From: Roseomonas mucosa
GTDB lineage: Bacteria; Pseudomonadota; Alphaproteobacteria; Acetobacterales; Acetobacteraceae
DNA: 64,000 bases
Assembly: GCA_945878375.1 (NCBI GenBank)
Contig: CAMDWG010000003.1
Coordinates: 62,001-126,000 of the forward strand
Direction of reading: 5' to 3'
In this document: positions 26,201 to 34,603 of the stretch, piece after piece
Position numbering within the stretch: the stretch's first letter is position 1
How the letters are laid out: each line of letters begins with the position of its first letter
The notes under the pieces: model-generated
The model's input: only the letters and a program-made list of their open reading frames with translations
Database searches by the model: none
Told to the model about the DNA's origin: nothing
Position numbers and translations under genes: made by a program

Positions 26201-27802
26201 ATGGAGGGCGCCCAGGGGATCGCGGTCGGACCACCCACGCGCGACCATACCTCCGAGAACTTCCCCGTCGCCTCGCTGCTGCTGCCGCGGGCGGCACGCC
26301 CCAAGGTGCTGGCCTTCTACCGCTTCGTCCGCACCGCCGACGACATCGCCGATTCGGCTGAGCTGGACGCACCAGAGAAGCTGCGCCGCCTGGATGCGCT
26401 GGAAGCCATGCTGGATGCGCCGGATGGCCCGCTGCGCGATGTCGGCACGGCGGAAGCGCGCGCCATGCTCGGCGCCTTCCGCCAGGATGCGACCCAGCGC
26501 CGCTATGCCGATTGGGCGGAGCTTGAGGATTACTGCACCCGCTCCGCCGATCCCGTCGGGCGCATGCTGCTGCGCGTGCATGGAGAGGATGCGGCGGCGC
26601 ATCCGGCCTCCGACGCGCTCTGCACTGGCTTGCAGATCCTGAACCACCTGCAGGACCTGGTGCCGGATCGCGATGCGATGGACCGCGTCTACCTGCCCCT
26701 GCCCTGGATGGAGCTGGCGGGTGGGGAGGCGGCGTTCTTCGCCCCCGGCAATCCGCATCGCCGCGCCGTGCTCGACGCCGCCCTCGACCGAGTGGAGGCG
26801 GTGCTGGAGGTCGCGGCGCCGCTCCCGCGCCTGCTGCGATCCGGCCTGCGCCGGCAGGCGGCGGTCACGCTTCGCCTGGCCTGGACGCTGCTGGCGCGGC
26901 TGCGCGCCGCCGATCCGGTGCAGGGGCGCGTCGCGCTGACCAAGCTGGATGTCGCTGCGGCCTTCGCAGCGCTGGCGCGGCCGGTGCCTTCCGATGCCGC
27001 GGTGGTGCGGGCCCGCGTGGCACGGGCGCGGTCCTCCTTCGCGCGCGGCATGGCGGTGCTGAAGGGGGAACGGCGCCGCGCGCTCTTCGCGGTCTATGGC
27101 TTCTGCCGCGCCGTGGACGACATCGCCGACGCGACCATGCCGCTGCCGGAGAAGCGCCGCTTCCTCGCCGCATGGCGGCGCAAGCTGGACGCGCCGGATT
27201 GCGCGCTGTCGGCCGAACTCGCCTGGGCCTGCCGCGCCTATGGCCTGCCGGCGGTGGAATGCGCGGAGATGGTGGCGGGGATGGAAACCGACGCTGAGCC
27301 CCGCGTGCGCGTGGCGGATGAGGCCGCGCTCGATCTCTATTGCCGCCGCGTCGCCGGCAGCGTGGGCGCGATGGCCGTGCGGATCTTCGGCGCGCCGCAG
27401 GCCGAGGGCTTCGGCCTCGCGCTCGGCCGCACCTTCCAGCTGGTGAACATCCTGCGCGATGCGGAGGAGGATGCGGCGCTCGACCGCGTCTATGTCCCGC
27501 GCAGCCTGCTTGACCGCCACGGCGTCCGCACCGATGACGCGCATGAGATCGTGGCCCATCCCGGCTTCGCCGCCTGCTGCGACGAATTGGCCCGGCAGGC
27601 CCTGGACGGTTTCCGTCGGGCGGAGGAGGAACTGACCACGCATGATACGCGCGCCCTGAAGCCGGCGCGGGTGATGATGTGGGGCTATCGCCGCCTGCTG
27701 GACCGCATGATGGCCACCGGCTTCGCCGCGCCCCGCATCCGCGCGCGGCTGACGAAGGGGGAGAGGCTCCGCATGGCGGTCCTCGCCCTGATGCCCGCAT
27801 GA
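26201..27802 (+). CDS. HpnC-HpnD fusion, two-domain presqualene / hydroxysqualene synthase
   Basis: 533 residues, about twice one trans-prenyltransferase domain. The N-half (1-265) has the HpnC hallmark ENFPVASLLLPR, first Asp motif DDIAD (47-51) and second motif QDLVPD (151-156) before DRVYLP. The C-half (270-533) has the HpnD hallmark SSFARGMAVLKGERRRALFA, DDIAD (306-310) and RDAEED (419-424) before RVYVP. In characterised bacteria separate HpnD makes presqualene diphosphate from two farnesyl diphosphates and HpnC converts it to hydroxysqualene. Here both are one continuous chain, with no stop or internal start needed. hpnE follows, overlapping by 4 nt. Confidence 0.9.
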   Translation: MEGAQGIAVGPPTRDHTSENFPVASLLLPRAARPKVLAFYRFVRTADDIADSAELDAPEKLRRLDALEAMLDAPDGPLRDVGTAEARAMLGAFRQDATQRRYADWAELEDYCTRSADPVGRMLLRVHGEDAAAHPASDALCTGLQILNHLQDLVPDRDAMDRVYLPLPWMELAGGEAAFFAPGNPHRRAVLDAALDRVEAVLEVAAPLPRLLRSGLRRQAAVTLRLAWTLLARLRAADPVQGRVALTKLDVAAAFAALARPVPSDAAVVRARVARARSSFARGMAVLKGERRRALFAVYGFCRAVDDIADATMPLPEKRRFLAAWRRKLDAPDCALSAELAWACRAYGLPAVECAEMVAGMETDAEPRVRVADEAALDLYCRRVAGSVGAMAVRIFGAPQAEGFGLALGRTFQLVNILRDAEEDAALDRVYVPRSLLDRHGVRTDDAHEIVAHPGFAACCDELARQALDGFRRAEEELTTHDTRALKPARVMMWGYRRLLDRMMATGFAAPRIRARLTKGERLRMAVLALMPA

Positions 27803-29037
27803 CCTTCCATGTCGTCGGCGCCGGGGTGGCGGGGCTGGCGGGCGCGCTGATGCTCGCCCGCGCCGGGCATCGCGTGATCCTCTACGAAGCCACGCCAGCG
27901 CCCGGCGGGCGGGCCCGCGCGCTGCCGGATGGCACCGACAACGGCACCCATGCCCTGCTCGGCACCAACCGCGTCGCCTTCCGCTTCCTCTCGGCCATCG
28001 GGGCGCGGGAGGGATGGGTGGAACCGGAGCCGCAGGGGCTGCCGGTGCTCGACCTCGCGGATGGCACGGCAAGGCAGGTGGCGCTGTCGCCGCTCGGCTG
28101 GGCACGCGCCGCGAGGCGGCCGGCGGGGCTGTCCTGGGGCGGGGTGCTGGCGCTGGCGAAGCTCGCCCTGCCCGGCGCGGATCGCACGGTGGCGGAGGCC
28201 TTCGCGGCCCATCCCGCCCTGCTCCGCGCGCTGGTGGAGCCGCTGACCGTCGCCGCGCTGAACACGCCGGCACCGGAAGCCTCGGCCCGGCTGCTCGGCG
28301 TGGTGCTGCGGCGGCTGGCCGCGCCCGGCGCGGCGCGGCTGTTCGTCGCGGCGCGCGGGTTGGGGCCCGACCTTATCGCCCCGGCGGTCGCGACGCTGGG
28401 CTGCCATGGCGCGACGCTGCGGGCGGGGATGCGGCTGCGCGGCCTCGAACGGCAGGGGGATCGCGTGACCGCGCTGGATTTCGGCGACCACGCCGTGGCC
28501 CTGCCGCCGGAGGAAGCGGTGCTGCTCGCGGTGCCGCCCTGGGAAGCGGCCCGGCTGCTGCCCGGCGTGCCGGCGCCGCAGCTTCATGCGCCGATCCTCA
28601 ACCTGCATTTCGCCCATGCCACGGACGGGCCGGTGCGCTTCATCGGCCTGCTGGGTGGCCTGTCGCAATGGATGCTGGTGCGGCCGGGCGGCGTTTCCGT
28701 CACCGTCAGCGCCGCCGATGACAGCGTCGGCCTGTCGGAGGAGGAAGCGGCCCGCCGCATCTGGCCCGAATTGCGGGAGGCCGCCTTGCGCTTCGGCCTG
28801 CCGGGCGAATGGCCGGTGGCGCCGCCACCCGCCCGCGCGGTGCGCGAACGCCGCGCCACGCCGCGCCATGGCATCGGCCCGCGCCCCCAACCGCCGCGCC
28901 GCCCGCTGGCGAACCTGGCCCTGGCGGGCGATTGGACGCTGCCGGAATTGCCCGCGACCATCGAGGCCGCGATCCGATCCGGCGAGGCCGCCGCCGCCGC
29001 GCTGCTCAGCGCGCCTGTGCCGAAGGATACCCCATGA
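27799..29037 (+). CDS. hpnE: HpnE, hydroxysqualene dehydroxylase
   Basis: 412 residues from the ATG that overlaps the hpnCD stop (ATGA). It is a FAD amine-oxidase-type protein with VVGAGVAGLAGALMLARAGH at the N-terminus, EATPAPGGRARAL after it, and a C-terminal segment LALAGDWTLPELPATIEAAI typical of HpnE. It reduces hydroxysqualene to squalene, closing the three-step HpnC/D/E route. Squalene may feed the CrtN-type enzymes here, hopanoids, or both; no squalene-hopene cyclase is in the window. Confidence 0.9.
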   Translation: MTFHVVGAGVAGLAGALMLARAGHRVILYEATPAPGGRARALPDGTDNGTHALLGTNRVAFRFLSAIGAREGWVEPEPQGLPVLDLADGTARQVALSPLGWARAARRPAGLSWGGVLALAKLALPGADRTVAEAFAAHPALLRALVEPLTVAALNTPAPEASARLLGVVLRRLAAPGAARLFVAARGLGPDLIAPAVATLGCHGATLRAGMRLRGLERQGDRVTALDFGDHAVALPPEEAVLLAVPPWEAARLLPGVPAPQLHAPILNLHFAHATDGPVRFIGLLGGLSQWMLVRPGGVSVTVSAADDSVGLSEEEAARRIWPELREAALRFGLPGEWPVAPPPARAVRERRATPRHGIGPRPQPPRRPLANLALAGDWTLPELPATIEAAIRSGEAAAAALLSAPVPKDTP

Positions 29038-30380
29038 CCCCGGCCGAAGCCCTGGCCCATCTCCGCGCCGTCGAGGCGCGCGACGGGCGGATCGGGATCG
29101 ATGCGCGGCGCGATATGCTGCGGCGGTTGGCCGATGGGCTGTTGCGGCTGGCGGAGGCCTTCGCCGCCGCGCTCGATGCCGATTACGGCGGGCGGTCGCG
29201 GATGGACACGCTGCTGGCCGATATCCTCGTTGTCGCCGATGCCGCGCGGTATTCGCGGCGCAAGCTGAAGGGCTGGGCGCGCCCGCGCCGCGCCGCGGTG
29301 CCCTATCCCTTCTGGCCCGCCACCGCCTTCGAGGAGCCGGTGCCGAAGGGCATCATCGGCATCATCGCGCCCTGGAACTACCCGGTGCAGTTGGCGCTCT
29401 GGCCCGTCGTCGATGCGATTGCGGCGGGCAACCGCGTGGCGGTGAAGCCGTCCGAGCATGTGCCGCGCACCGCCGCCCTGATCGCTTCGCTGCTCGATGA
29501 GGTGCTCGGCCACGACATCGCCGTGACCGTCGCGGGCGATGCGAGCGTCGCCGCCGCCTTCGCCGCGCAGCCCTGGGATCACCTGGTCTTCACCGGCGGC
29601 ACCGCCACGGGGCGCAAGGTGGCGGAAGCCGCGTCCCGCAACCTGGTGCCGGTGACGCTCGAACTCGGCGGGAAGTGTCCTGCCATCGTGCTGCCGGGCG
29701 CCGATCTGGCGGAGGCGGCGCGGAACATCCTGGTGGGCAAGGCGGTGAATGCCGGCCAGACCTGCATCGCCCCGGATACGGTGCTGCTCGTGGGCCATGC
29801 GCCCGCCGCCTTCGCCGCGGCCTGCAAGGCGACCGGCATCGCCCTGCCGGAAGGGGCCCTGGCCTCCGCCGCGCAGGAAGCGCGGCTGGATGCGCTGGCG
29901 GAGGGTGCGCGGCTGACGCCGCTCGGCCCCGACGGCCCCGGCCGGCAACGCGCCATCACGCTGGCGGAAGCCCCGCCCGGTTCACCGCTGGGGCGGGAGG
30001 AGATCTTCGGCCCGTTGATCCTGATGGAGCCTGTGGCCGACCTGGCCGCCGCCATCGGCTGGATCACGGCACGCACGCAGCCTCTCGCGATCTACCTGTT
30101 CGGCGCGACGGCGGCGGAGGAGGCTGCGGTGGCCGCCGCCACGCGGTCTGGCGCCATCGTCACCGGCCGCGCGGTGGAATACGCGGCCTTCCCGTCGCTC
30201 GGCTTCGGCGGCGTCGGCGCATCAGGCCAGGGGCGCTACCATGGGCAGGCGGGGTTCCTCGCCTTCTCCGACATGCGCGCGCGGGTGCGGCATGGCCGGT
30301 GGAGCCTGTCGCGCCTGTTCGACCTGCCGCGCCGGAAGATGGCACTGCAGATCACGGAACGGCTGATCGGCAAGCGGTAA
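29034..30380 (+). CDS. Aldehyde dehydrogenase, candidate diapocarotenal dehydrogenase
   Basis: 448 residues from an ATG overlapping the hpnE stop. Motifs are IIAPWNYPVQLALWP, the catalytic Glu in LELGGKCP (E210) and the catalytic Cys in GQTCIAPD (C244). The length and C-terminus (basic and amphipathic after residue 420) fit class-3-like membrane-associated ALDHs. In C30 pathways an ALDH of this kind oxidises the terminal aldehyde made by a CrtN-type oxidase to the carboxylic acid that is then glycosylated. Membership in the coupled hpnCD-hpnE-ald unit supports this. The physiological substrate is inferred. Confidence 0.85.
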   Translation: MTPAEALAHLRAVEARDGRIGIDARRDMLRRLADGLLRLAEAFAAALDADYGGRSRMDTLLADILVVADAARYSRRKLKGWARPRRAAVPYPFWPATAFEEPVPKGIIGIIAPWNYPVQLALWPVVDAIAAGNRVAVKPSEHVPRTAALIASLLDEVLGHDIAVTVAGDASVAAAFAAQPWDHLVFTGGTATGRKVAEAASRNLVPVTLELGGKCPAIVLPGADLAEAARNILVGKAVNAGQTCIAPDTVLLVGHAPAAFAAACKATGIALPEGALASAAQEARLDALAEGARLTPLGPDGPGRQRAITLAEAPPGSPLGREEIFGPLILMEPVADLAAAIGWITARTQPLAIYLFGATAAEEAAVAAATRSGAIVTGRAVEYAAFPSLGFGGVGASGQGRYHGQAGFLAFSDMRARVRHGRWSLSRLFDLPRRKMALQITERLIGKR

Positions 30381-30385
30381 CAGGA

Positions 30386-30468
30386 TGCCCGCCGCCGGAC
30401 TCGAACCGGCACACCCTCACGGATTGCGGATTTTAAGTCCGCTGCGTCTACCATTCCGCCAGGCGGGC
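30386..30468 (-). tRNA. tRNA-Leu (anticodon UAA)
   Basis: 83 nt. GCCCGCC at the 5' end pairs with GGCGGGC at the 3' end, discriminator A. The anticodon stem-loop is GCGGA-CTTAAAA-TCCGC, giving UAA. There is a long variable arm (about AATCCGTGAGGGTGT) as expected for leucine, and a T-arm GCCGG-TTCGAGT-CCGGC. CCA is not encoded. Confidence 0.95.
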
Positions 30469-30477
30469 GCGGCCCTG

Positions 30478-30505
30478 GCTATAGGTTATGGCGCCAGACG
30501 GGCAA
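30478..30505 (-). promoter_or_regulatory. Likely sigma-70 promoter of tRNA-Leu
   Basis: On the minus strand TTGCCC (30505-30500), a 16-nt spacer and TATAGC (30483-30478) end about 10 nt before the tRNA 5' end. The promoter overlaps the last codons of the methyltransferase gene. Confidence 0.5.
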
Positions 30506-31397
30506 AGGTCAGCTCGTGCTTGTTATGCGCGCCGTGGAAGACCACCGCGCCCTCGATCGCGGCGAAGGCGGCGGCGACTTCGTGGTCGGTCTCGCCCTGG
30601 TACTTGATGGTGCAGACCAGGTTGCGGGCGGCCCCCGCCGCGATCCAGCGCTGCACCAGCGCCAGCAGCCGCGCCGGGTAGCAGATCACGTCGCTGAACA
30701 GCCAATCCACCGGTGGTTCCGTCCGCGGTTCCAGCCCGAAGGCGCTTTCCTGCCGCACGGTGACACCCGGCATGGCGACGATGCGCGGGTCGAGCGGCGC
30801 CTTGTCCACCGCCGCGACCCGCGCGCCGAGCCGCGCCAGCACCCAGGTCCAGCCGCCCGGCGAGGCGCCGAGATCGAGGCAAGTCTCCCCCGGCTGCGGA
30901 TGCCGCCCCAGCCGCGTCAGCGCTTCCCACAGCTTCAGATAGGCGCGGGATGGCGGGCCTTCCCGGTCCTCGACGAAGGCGACCTCGCCATTCACGAAGG
31001 GGCTGGTCTTGGTGGGGGAGGCGAGCAGCCTTTCGGGCGTCAGCAGCGTCCAGGCGCCGAGATGGCCCTGCGGCGCGGGTTCCGGGAAGACCAGCGGGCG
31101 GGCCTTCACCGGCGGCAGGCGTTCCGTGACCAGCGTGCTGCGCCGGTGATGCGCGGCGGCATAGCCGGCCCAGTTGCGCTGGATGGCGCGCAGCGCATCG
31201 GCCGCCGCCTTGACCGATGGCGCCGCGATCTCCTGCGGTGCGGTCCAGATGTCGAGCGCCCAGGCCAGGTGGCGCGGCGCGTCCGGCGACAGCGCCAGCC
31301 GCCCATGCCAGGCCGATACGCGGCACCCGGCGCGGCGCAATTCCTCAGCCAGGTCGCCCTCGAAGCCCTCGGCGGCGAGATAGGCGCTGCCGATCAT
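30486..31397 (-). CDS. RlmM-like SAM-dependent rRNA 2'-O-methyltransferase
   Basis: 303 residues from the ATG that overlaps the DUF423 stop. The N-terminal half looks like a THUMP-type RNA-binding region. The C-terminal half is an FtsJ/RrmJ-type methyltransferase with SAM motif CLDLGASPGGWTWVLARLGA, a VAAVDKAPLD strand, and catalytic-type Lys/Asp in DWLFSDVICYP and CTIKYQGE. This matches RlmM, which methylates C2498 of 23S rRNA, but the N-terminal part is too divergent here to be certain of the target. Confidence 0.8.
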   Translation of the reverse strand: MIGSAYLAAEGFEGDLAEELRRAGCRVSAWHGRLALSPDAPRHLAWALDIWTAPQEIAAPSVKAAADALRAIQRNWAGYAAAHHRRSTLVTERLPPVKARPLVFPEPAPQGHLGAWTLLTPERLLASPTKTSPFVNGEVAFVEDREGPPSRAYLKLWEALTRLGRHPQPGETCLDLGASPGGWTWVLARLGARVAAVDKAPLDPRIVAMPGVTVRQESAFGLEPRTEPPVDWLFSDVICYPARLLALVQRWIAAGAARNLVCTIKYQGETDHEVAAAFAAIEGAVVFHGAHNKHELTFARLAP

Positions 31398-31756
31398 CGG
31401 CTGCGCGCCAGCGCGCCGAGCCCCAGCAAGACCCAGCCAGCCAGCAGCATCGCCCCGCCCGCCGGCGTGACCGCGCCGATGGAATGCTCTGTCAGCGCCC
31501 GCAGCCAGACCCCGCCGCAGAAGCCGAGAGCGCCAAGGGTGAAGCAGCCGGCCGCCAGATGCGGCAGGGGTCCCTGCCGCCGTTCCGCGAGCAGCCCCGT
31601 GCACAGCAGCGCCAGCCCGTGCCAGGCGGCCAGCTGCGCGCCTGTCATGGCAAGCGTCGCGCGGTCGGTGGGCAGCCCATGCGCGGCATAGCCCGACATG
31701 GCGACCGCCATCAGGCCAAACAGCGCACCGGCGATCATCCAGAGGCGGGACAGCAT
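31394..31756 (-). CDS. DUF423 small membrane protein (YgdD-like)
   Basis: 120 residues from the internal ATG at 31756; the upstream extension is Arg-rich and unlike the family. Four hydrophobic helices are visible, with the family pattern AGALFGLMAVAMSGYAAHGL near the N-terminus and TPAGGAMLLAGWVLLGLGAL at the end. The function of DUF423 is unknown. It is coupled to the RlmM-like gene, an arrangement also seen for E. coli ygdD and rlmM, which supports both calls. Confidence 0.82.
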   Translation of the reverse strand: MLSRLWMIAGALFGLMAVAMSGYAAHGLPTDRATLAMTGAQLAAWHGLALLCTGLLAERRQGPLPHLAAGCFTLGALGFCGGVWLRALTEHSIGAVTPAGGAMLLAGWVLLGLGALARSR

Positions 31757-31851
31757 ACTCAGGCGGTTAGCCCAGCGCGCCACGTGGCGCCACCGGGCAG
31801 GCGCGCCTGCGGCGGGGCGCATCGGCAGTGGGGGCCATCAGGCCGCTGGCC

Positions 31852-32967
31852 TCATGGCCGGCCGCCCTGGTCGGTCGGCGCGCGGATCAGCACCGTGATA
31901 GGCACCACCACCGCGCCGCGCTCCTCGAGCCCGGCCGACCAGGCGGCGATGGCGGCGACGACAGAGGGCGTCGGGTTGTTGGCCAGCCCCACCGCCGACC
32001 GCCGCTGCCGCGCGAGCCCTTCCAGCACCGCCAGCTGCCGCTCCACCTCCGGCCGCACGGCGGAAGGCTCATCCAACAGCACATCGATGCCACGGCCGAA
32101 GGCCCGCTCGGGCTGCGCCGCGCCGGGGCGCGGATCGACGTAGAGAAGCCCGCGCCGGGTCAGCGCCTGCTGCACGCTGGCCAGCAATTCGCCATTCGCC
32201 GCGAACCGCTCGCCGCGCATCGAGCCGAGCCCGCCGATCGCGCCCACCTGGCCCTGGATGCGCGACAGCGCCCAATCCAGCCGGTCCAGGTTCTCGGCCA
32301 GCGGCAGGCCTGTCAGCAGCGCCTGCGGGCCGGGATCGGCGTGCTGCCCGAAGCCCTGGGGCTCCAGCGGCAGCGCGACCAGCATTTCCATCCCCCGCGC
32401 GCGGGCGCGGTTCTGCAACGGCTCGGGCCGGGCCGCATAGGGGCTGAAGGCCAGCGTCACGCCGCCGGGCAGGCTGCGGATCGCGTCCTCGCTGAACTGG
32501 CCGTTCAGGCCAATATTGTTGATGACGATGCCGATCCGCGCGCGGGTGTCGCTGCGGTCGAAGGGGCGCGCATAGGCGCGGATCGATGTGCGATTCTCCG
32601 GCCCCAGCCGCGGCACCATCCCGTGGCGCGAGGGTTCGAGCAGCGTGGGCTCGGGCGGCGCGATCACCGGGGACCCGACAGGGGTGGAGGGCTCCGGGGC
32701 GGGCGGCTCCGGCGCGGCGATGGCGGTGGGCTCGGCCGGGGCGGGTGCGACGGCGGCAGGGGGTGGGACCGGGGCCGGCGGCTCCGCCACGGCGGGGATG
32801 GGCACGGTGGCTGCGGAGCCTGCCGGCGCGTCCTGGACCGCAGGCGCTTCCGCCGCCGGCGGTTCCGGCAGCGGGCCGAGCCAGGCCAGCATCCCCGCGC
32901 CGCCCGCCAGCAGCACGAGCACCACCGCCCAGGCCAGCCCAAGGGTGCGATATCCTGGAAGCCGCAT
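31852..32967 (-). CDS. Divergent polysaccharide deacetylase family protein (YibQ-like)
   Basis: 371 residues. An N-terminal membrane anchor (about 9-30) is followed by a Pro/Ala/Glu-rich periplasmic linker to about residue 125. The domain has IGIVINNIGLNG, VTLAFSPYA, EMLVALPLEPQG, VGAIGGLGSMRG and VDPRPGAA, the layout of divergent polysaccharide deacetylases. Several catalytic positions of classical deacetylases are replaced: usual IVIDD-type Asp residues read IVINN. It is last in the gpmI-envC-ctpA-yibQ order common in Alphaproteobacteria, which suggests an envelope role. Confidence 0.85.
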   Translation of the reverse strand: MRLPGYRTLGLAWAVVLVLLAGGAGMLAWLGPLPEPPAAEAPAVQDAPAGSAATVPIPAVAEPPAPVPPPAAVAPAPAEPTAIAAPEPPAPEPSTPVGSPVIAPPEPTLLEPSRHGMVPRLGPENRTSIRAYARPFDRSDTRARIGIVINNIGLNGQFSEDAIRSLPGGVTLAFSPYAARPEPLQNRARARGMEMLVALPLEPQGFGQHADPGPQALLTGLPLAENLDRLDWALSRIQGQVGAIGGLGSMRGERFAANGELLASVQQALTRRGLLYVDPRPGAAQPERAFGRGIDVLLDEPSAVRPEVERQLAVLEGLARQRRSAVGLANNPTPSVVAAIAAWSAGLEERGAVVVPITVLIRAPTDQGGRP

Positions 32968-32995
32968 CAGGAACCCTGCCTACCGGCGCGCGCCG

Positions 32996-34522
32996 TCAGC
33001 GCTGGACCCGGCGCTGCGGCTGGCCGGGCGTGGCGGCGAGGTTGCGGAGGAATTGCACCGCCTGTTGCAGCTGGTGGTCGGTCTCCGGGCGCGTCGCGTC
33101 GAAGGCGGGGGCGCCTTCGGCCGGCATGCGGCTGACGCGATCCAGCACGGATTGCGGCACGCCGAGCGGCGGCAGCGGGGGCGGGGCGGCCTGCGGCGCG
33201 CTCTGCGGCCGGTCGGCATCGTTGCGAAGCGCGCGGCGCAGATCGGCTTCCCGGTCGCGCGCGGGCGCGTTGGGGTCGGGGCGGGTCGCCACCACCTCGA
33301 TATCCGGCTCGATCCCCGTCGCCTGGATCGAGCGGCCAGACGGCGTGTAGTAGCGCGCGGTGGTCAGCCGGATCGCGCCCTGGCCCTGGATCGGCATCAC
33401 CGTCTGCACGCTGCCCTTGCCGAAGCTCTTCACGCCCATCACCACCGCGCGGCGATGATCCTGCAGCGCGCCGGCCACGATTTCCGACGCGCTGGCGGAG
33501 CCGCCATTGATCAGCACGACCATGGGCAGCCCCTGGGCGATGTCGCCCTGGCGCGCATTCCAGCGCTGCGCGTCTTCCGCGCGGCGGGCGCGGGTGCTGA
33601 CGATCTCGCCCTGGTCGAGGAAGTCATCCGCCACCTGCACCGCCTGGTCGAGCAGCCCGCCCGGATTGTTCCGCAGGTCCAGCACCAGCCCGCGCAGATT
33701 GCCGCCGGCCTGCTGGCGCATTTGGCTGACGGCGCGGCGTAGCGCGGCCTCGGTCTGCTCGTTGAAGGCCGACAGGCGGACATAGGCGATGTCGTTGCCC
33801 TCCAGCCGGAAGCGCGCCACCTGCGGGCGGACCACGTCGCGGACCAGGGTGATCTCGACCGGGTTGCGTTCGCCTTCCCGGCGGATGGTCAGGCGGATCG
33901 ATGTGCCGCGTTCGCCTCGCATCTGCTCCACCGCCTCCTGCAGCGAGAGGCCGAGCGTCGGCTGCCCGTTCAGATGGGTGATCAGGTCGCCCGGCCGCAC
34001 GCCGGCCCGCGCGGCGGGCGTTTCGTCGATCGGGGAGATCACCTTGACCAGCCCGTTCTCCTGCGTGACCTCGATCCCGAGGCCGCCGAACTCGCCGCGC
34101 GTCTGCACCTGCATGTCGCGGAAGCTGCGCGGATTGAGGTAGGAGCTGTGCGGGTCGAGGCCCTGCAGCATGCCGTTGATCGCATTCTCGATCACGTCGC
34201 GGTCGGAAACGGGCTCCACATACTCCGCGCGGATGCGTTCGAAGACGTCGCCGAACAGGTTGAGCAGGCGATAGGTCTCGGCGCGGCCGCCATCCTGCGC
34301 CAAGGCCTGGAAGGTGGGCAGGGCGATGACCGGCCCGATGACCGCGCCCGCGAGGAAGGCCGCGCTGATGGCGCCCAGCATCCGCAAGCGGCGGCGTCGC
34401 CCGCCGGACGGAGGGGCGGCGCTGCCCGACGCCATCATGGGCGGGCGCGCCGCGACCGGCGCGGGAAGCCCCGTGCTCGGCACCCTGGCATCGCGCCTCG
34501 ACCCGTCCTGCATGCCGCCCAT
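32996..34522 (-). CDS. ctpA: CtpA-type S41 carboxyl-terminal processing peptidase
   Basis: 508 residues from ATG 34522; a TTG six codons earlier is also possible. A membrane/signal segment (LGAISAAFLAGAVIGPVIAL) precedes an S41 N-terminal region, a PDZ domain (GLGIEVTQENGLVKVISPID and AGVRPGDLITHLNGQP) and the protease core. The core has the Ser nucleophile in NGGSASASEIVAGAL and the Lys in GVKSFGKGSVQT. It acts in the periplasm, where CtpA enzymes trim or degrade envelope proteins and peptidoglycan hydrolases. It lies directly after envC, a likely functional partner. Confidence 0.92.
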   Translation of the reverse strand: MGGMQDGSRRDARVPSTGLPAPVAARPPMMASGSAAPPSGGRRRRLRMLGAISAAFLAGAVIGPVIALPTFQALAQDGGRAETYRLLNLFGDVFERIRAEYVEPVSDRDVIENAINGMLQGLDPHSSYLNPRSFRDMQVQTRGEFGGLGIEVTQENGLVKVISPIDETPAARAGVRPGDLITHLNGQPTLGLSLQEAVEQMRGERGTSIRLTIRREGERNPVEITLVRDVVRPQVARFRLEGNDIAYVRLSAFNEQTEAALRRAVSQMRQQAGGNLRGLVLDLRNNPGGLLDQAVQVADDFLDQGEIVSTRARRAEDAQRWNARQGDIAQGLPMVVLINGGSASASEIVAGALQDHRRAVVMGVKSFGKGSVQTVMPIQGQGAIRLTTARYYTPSGRSIQATGIEPDIEVVATRPDPNAPARDREADLRRALRNDADRPQSAPQAAPPPLPPLGVPQSVLDRVSRMPAEGAPAFDATRPETDHQLQQAVQFLRNLAATPGQPQRRVQR

Positions 34523-34603
34523 GCGCTCATCCAATCCCAAGGGGCCGGCGGCGCAGCAGCCGCGAGCCTGACAAAGTTCCCATCCGGGCCGACGGCCCGG
34601 GCG

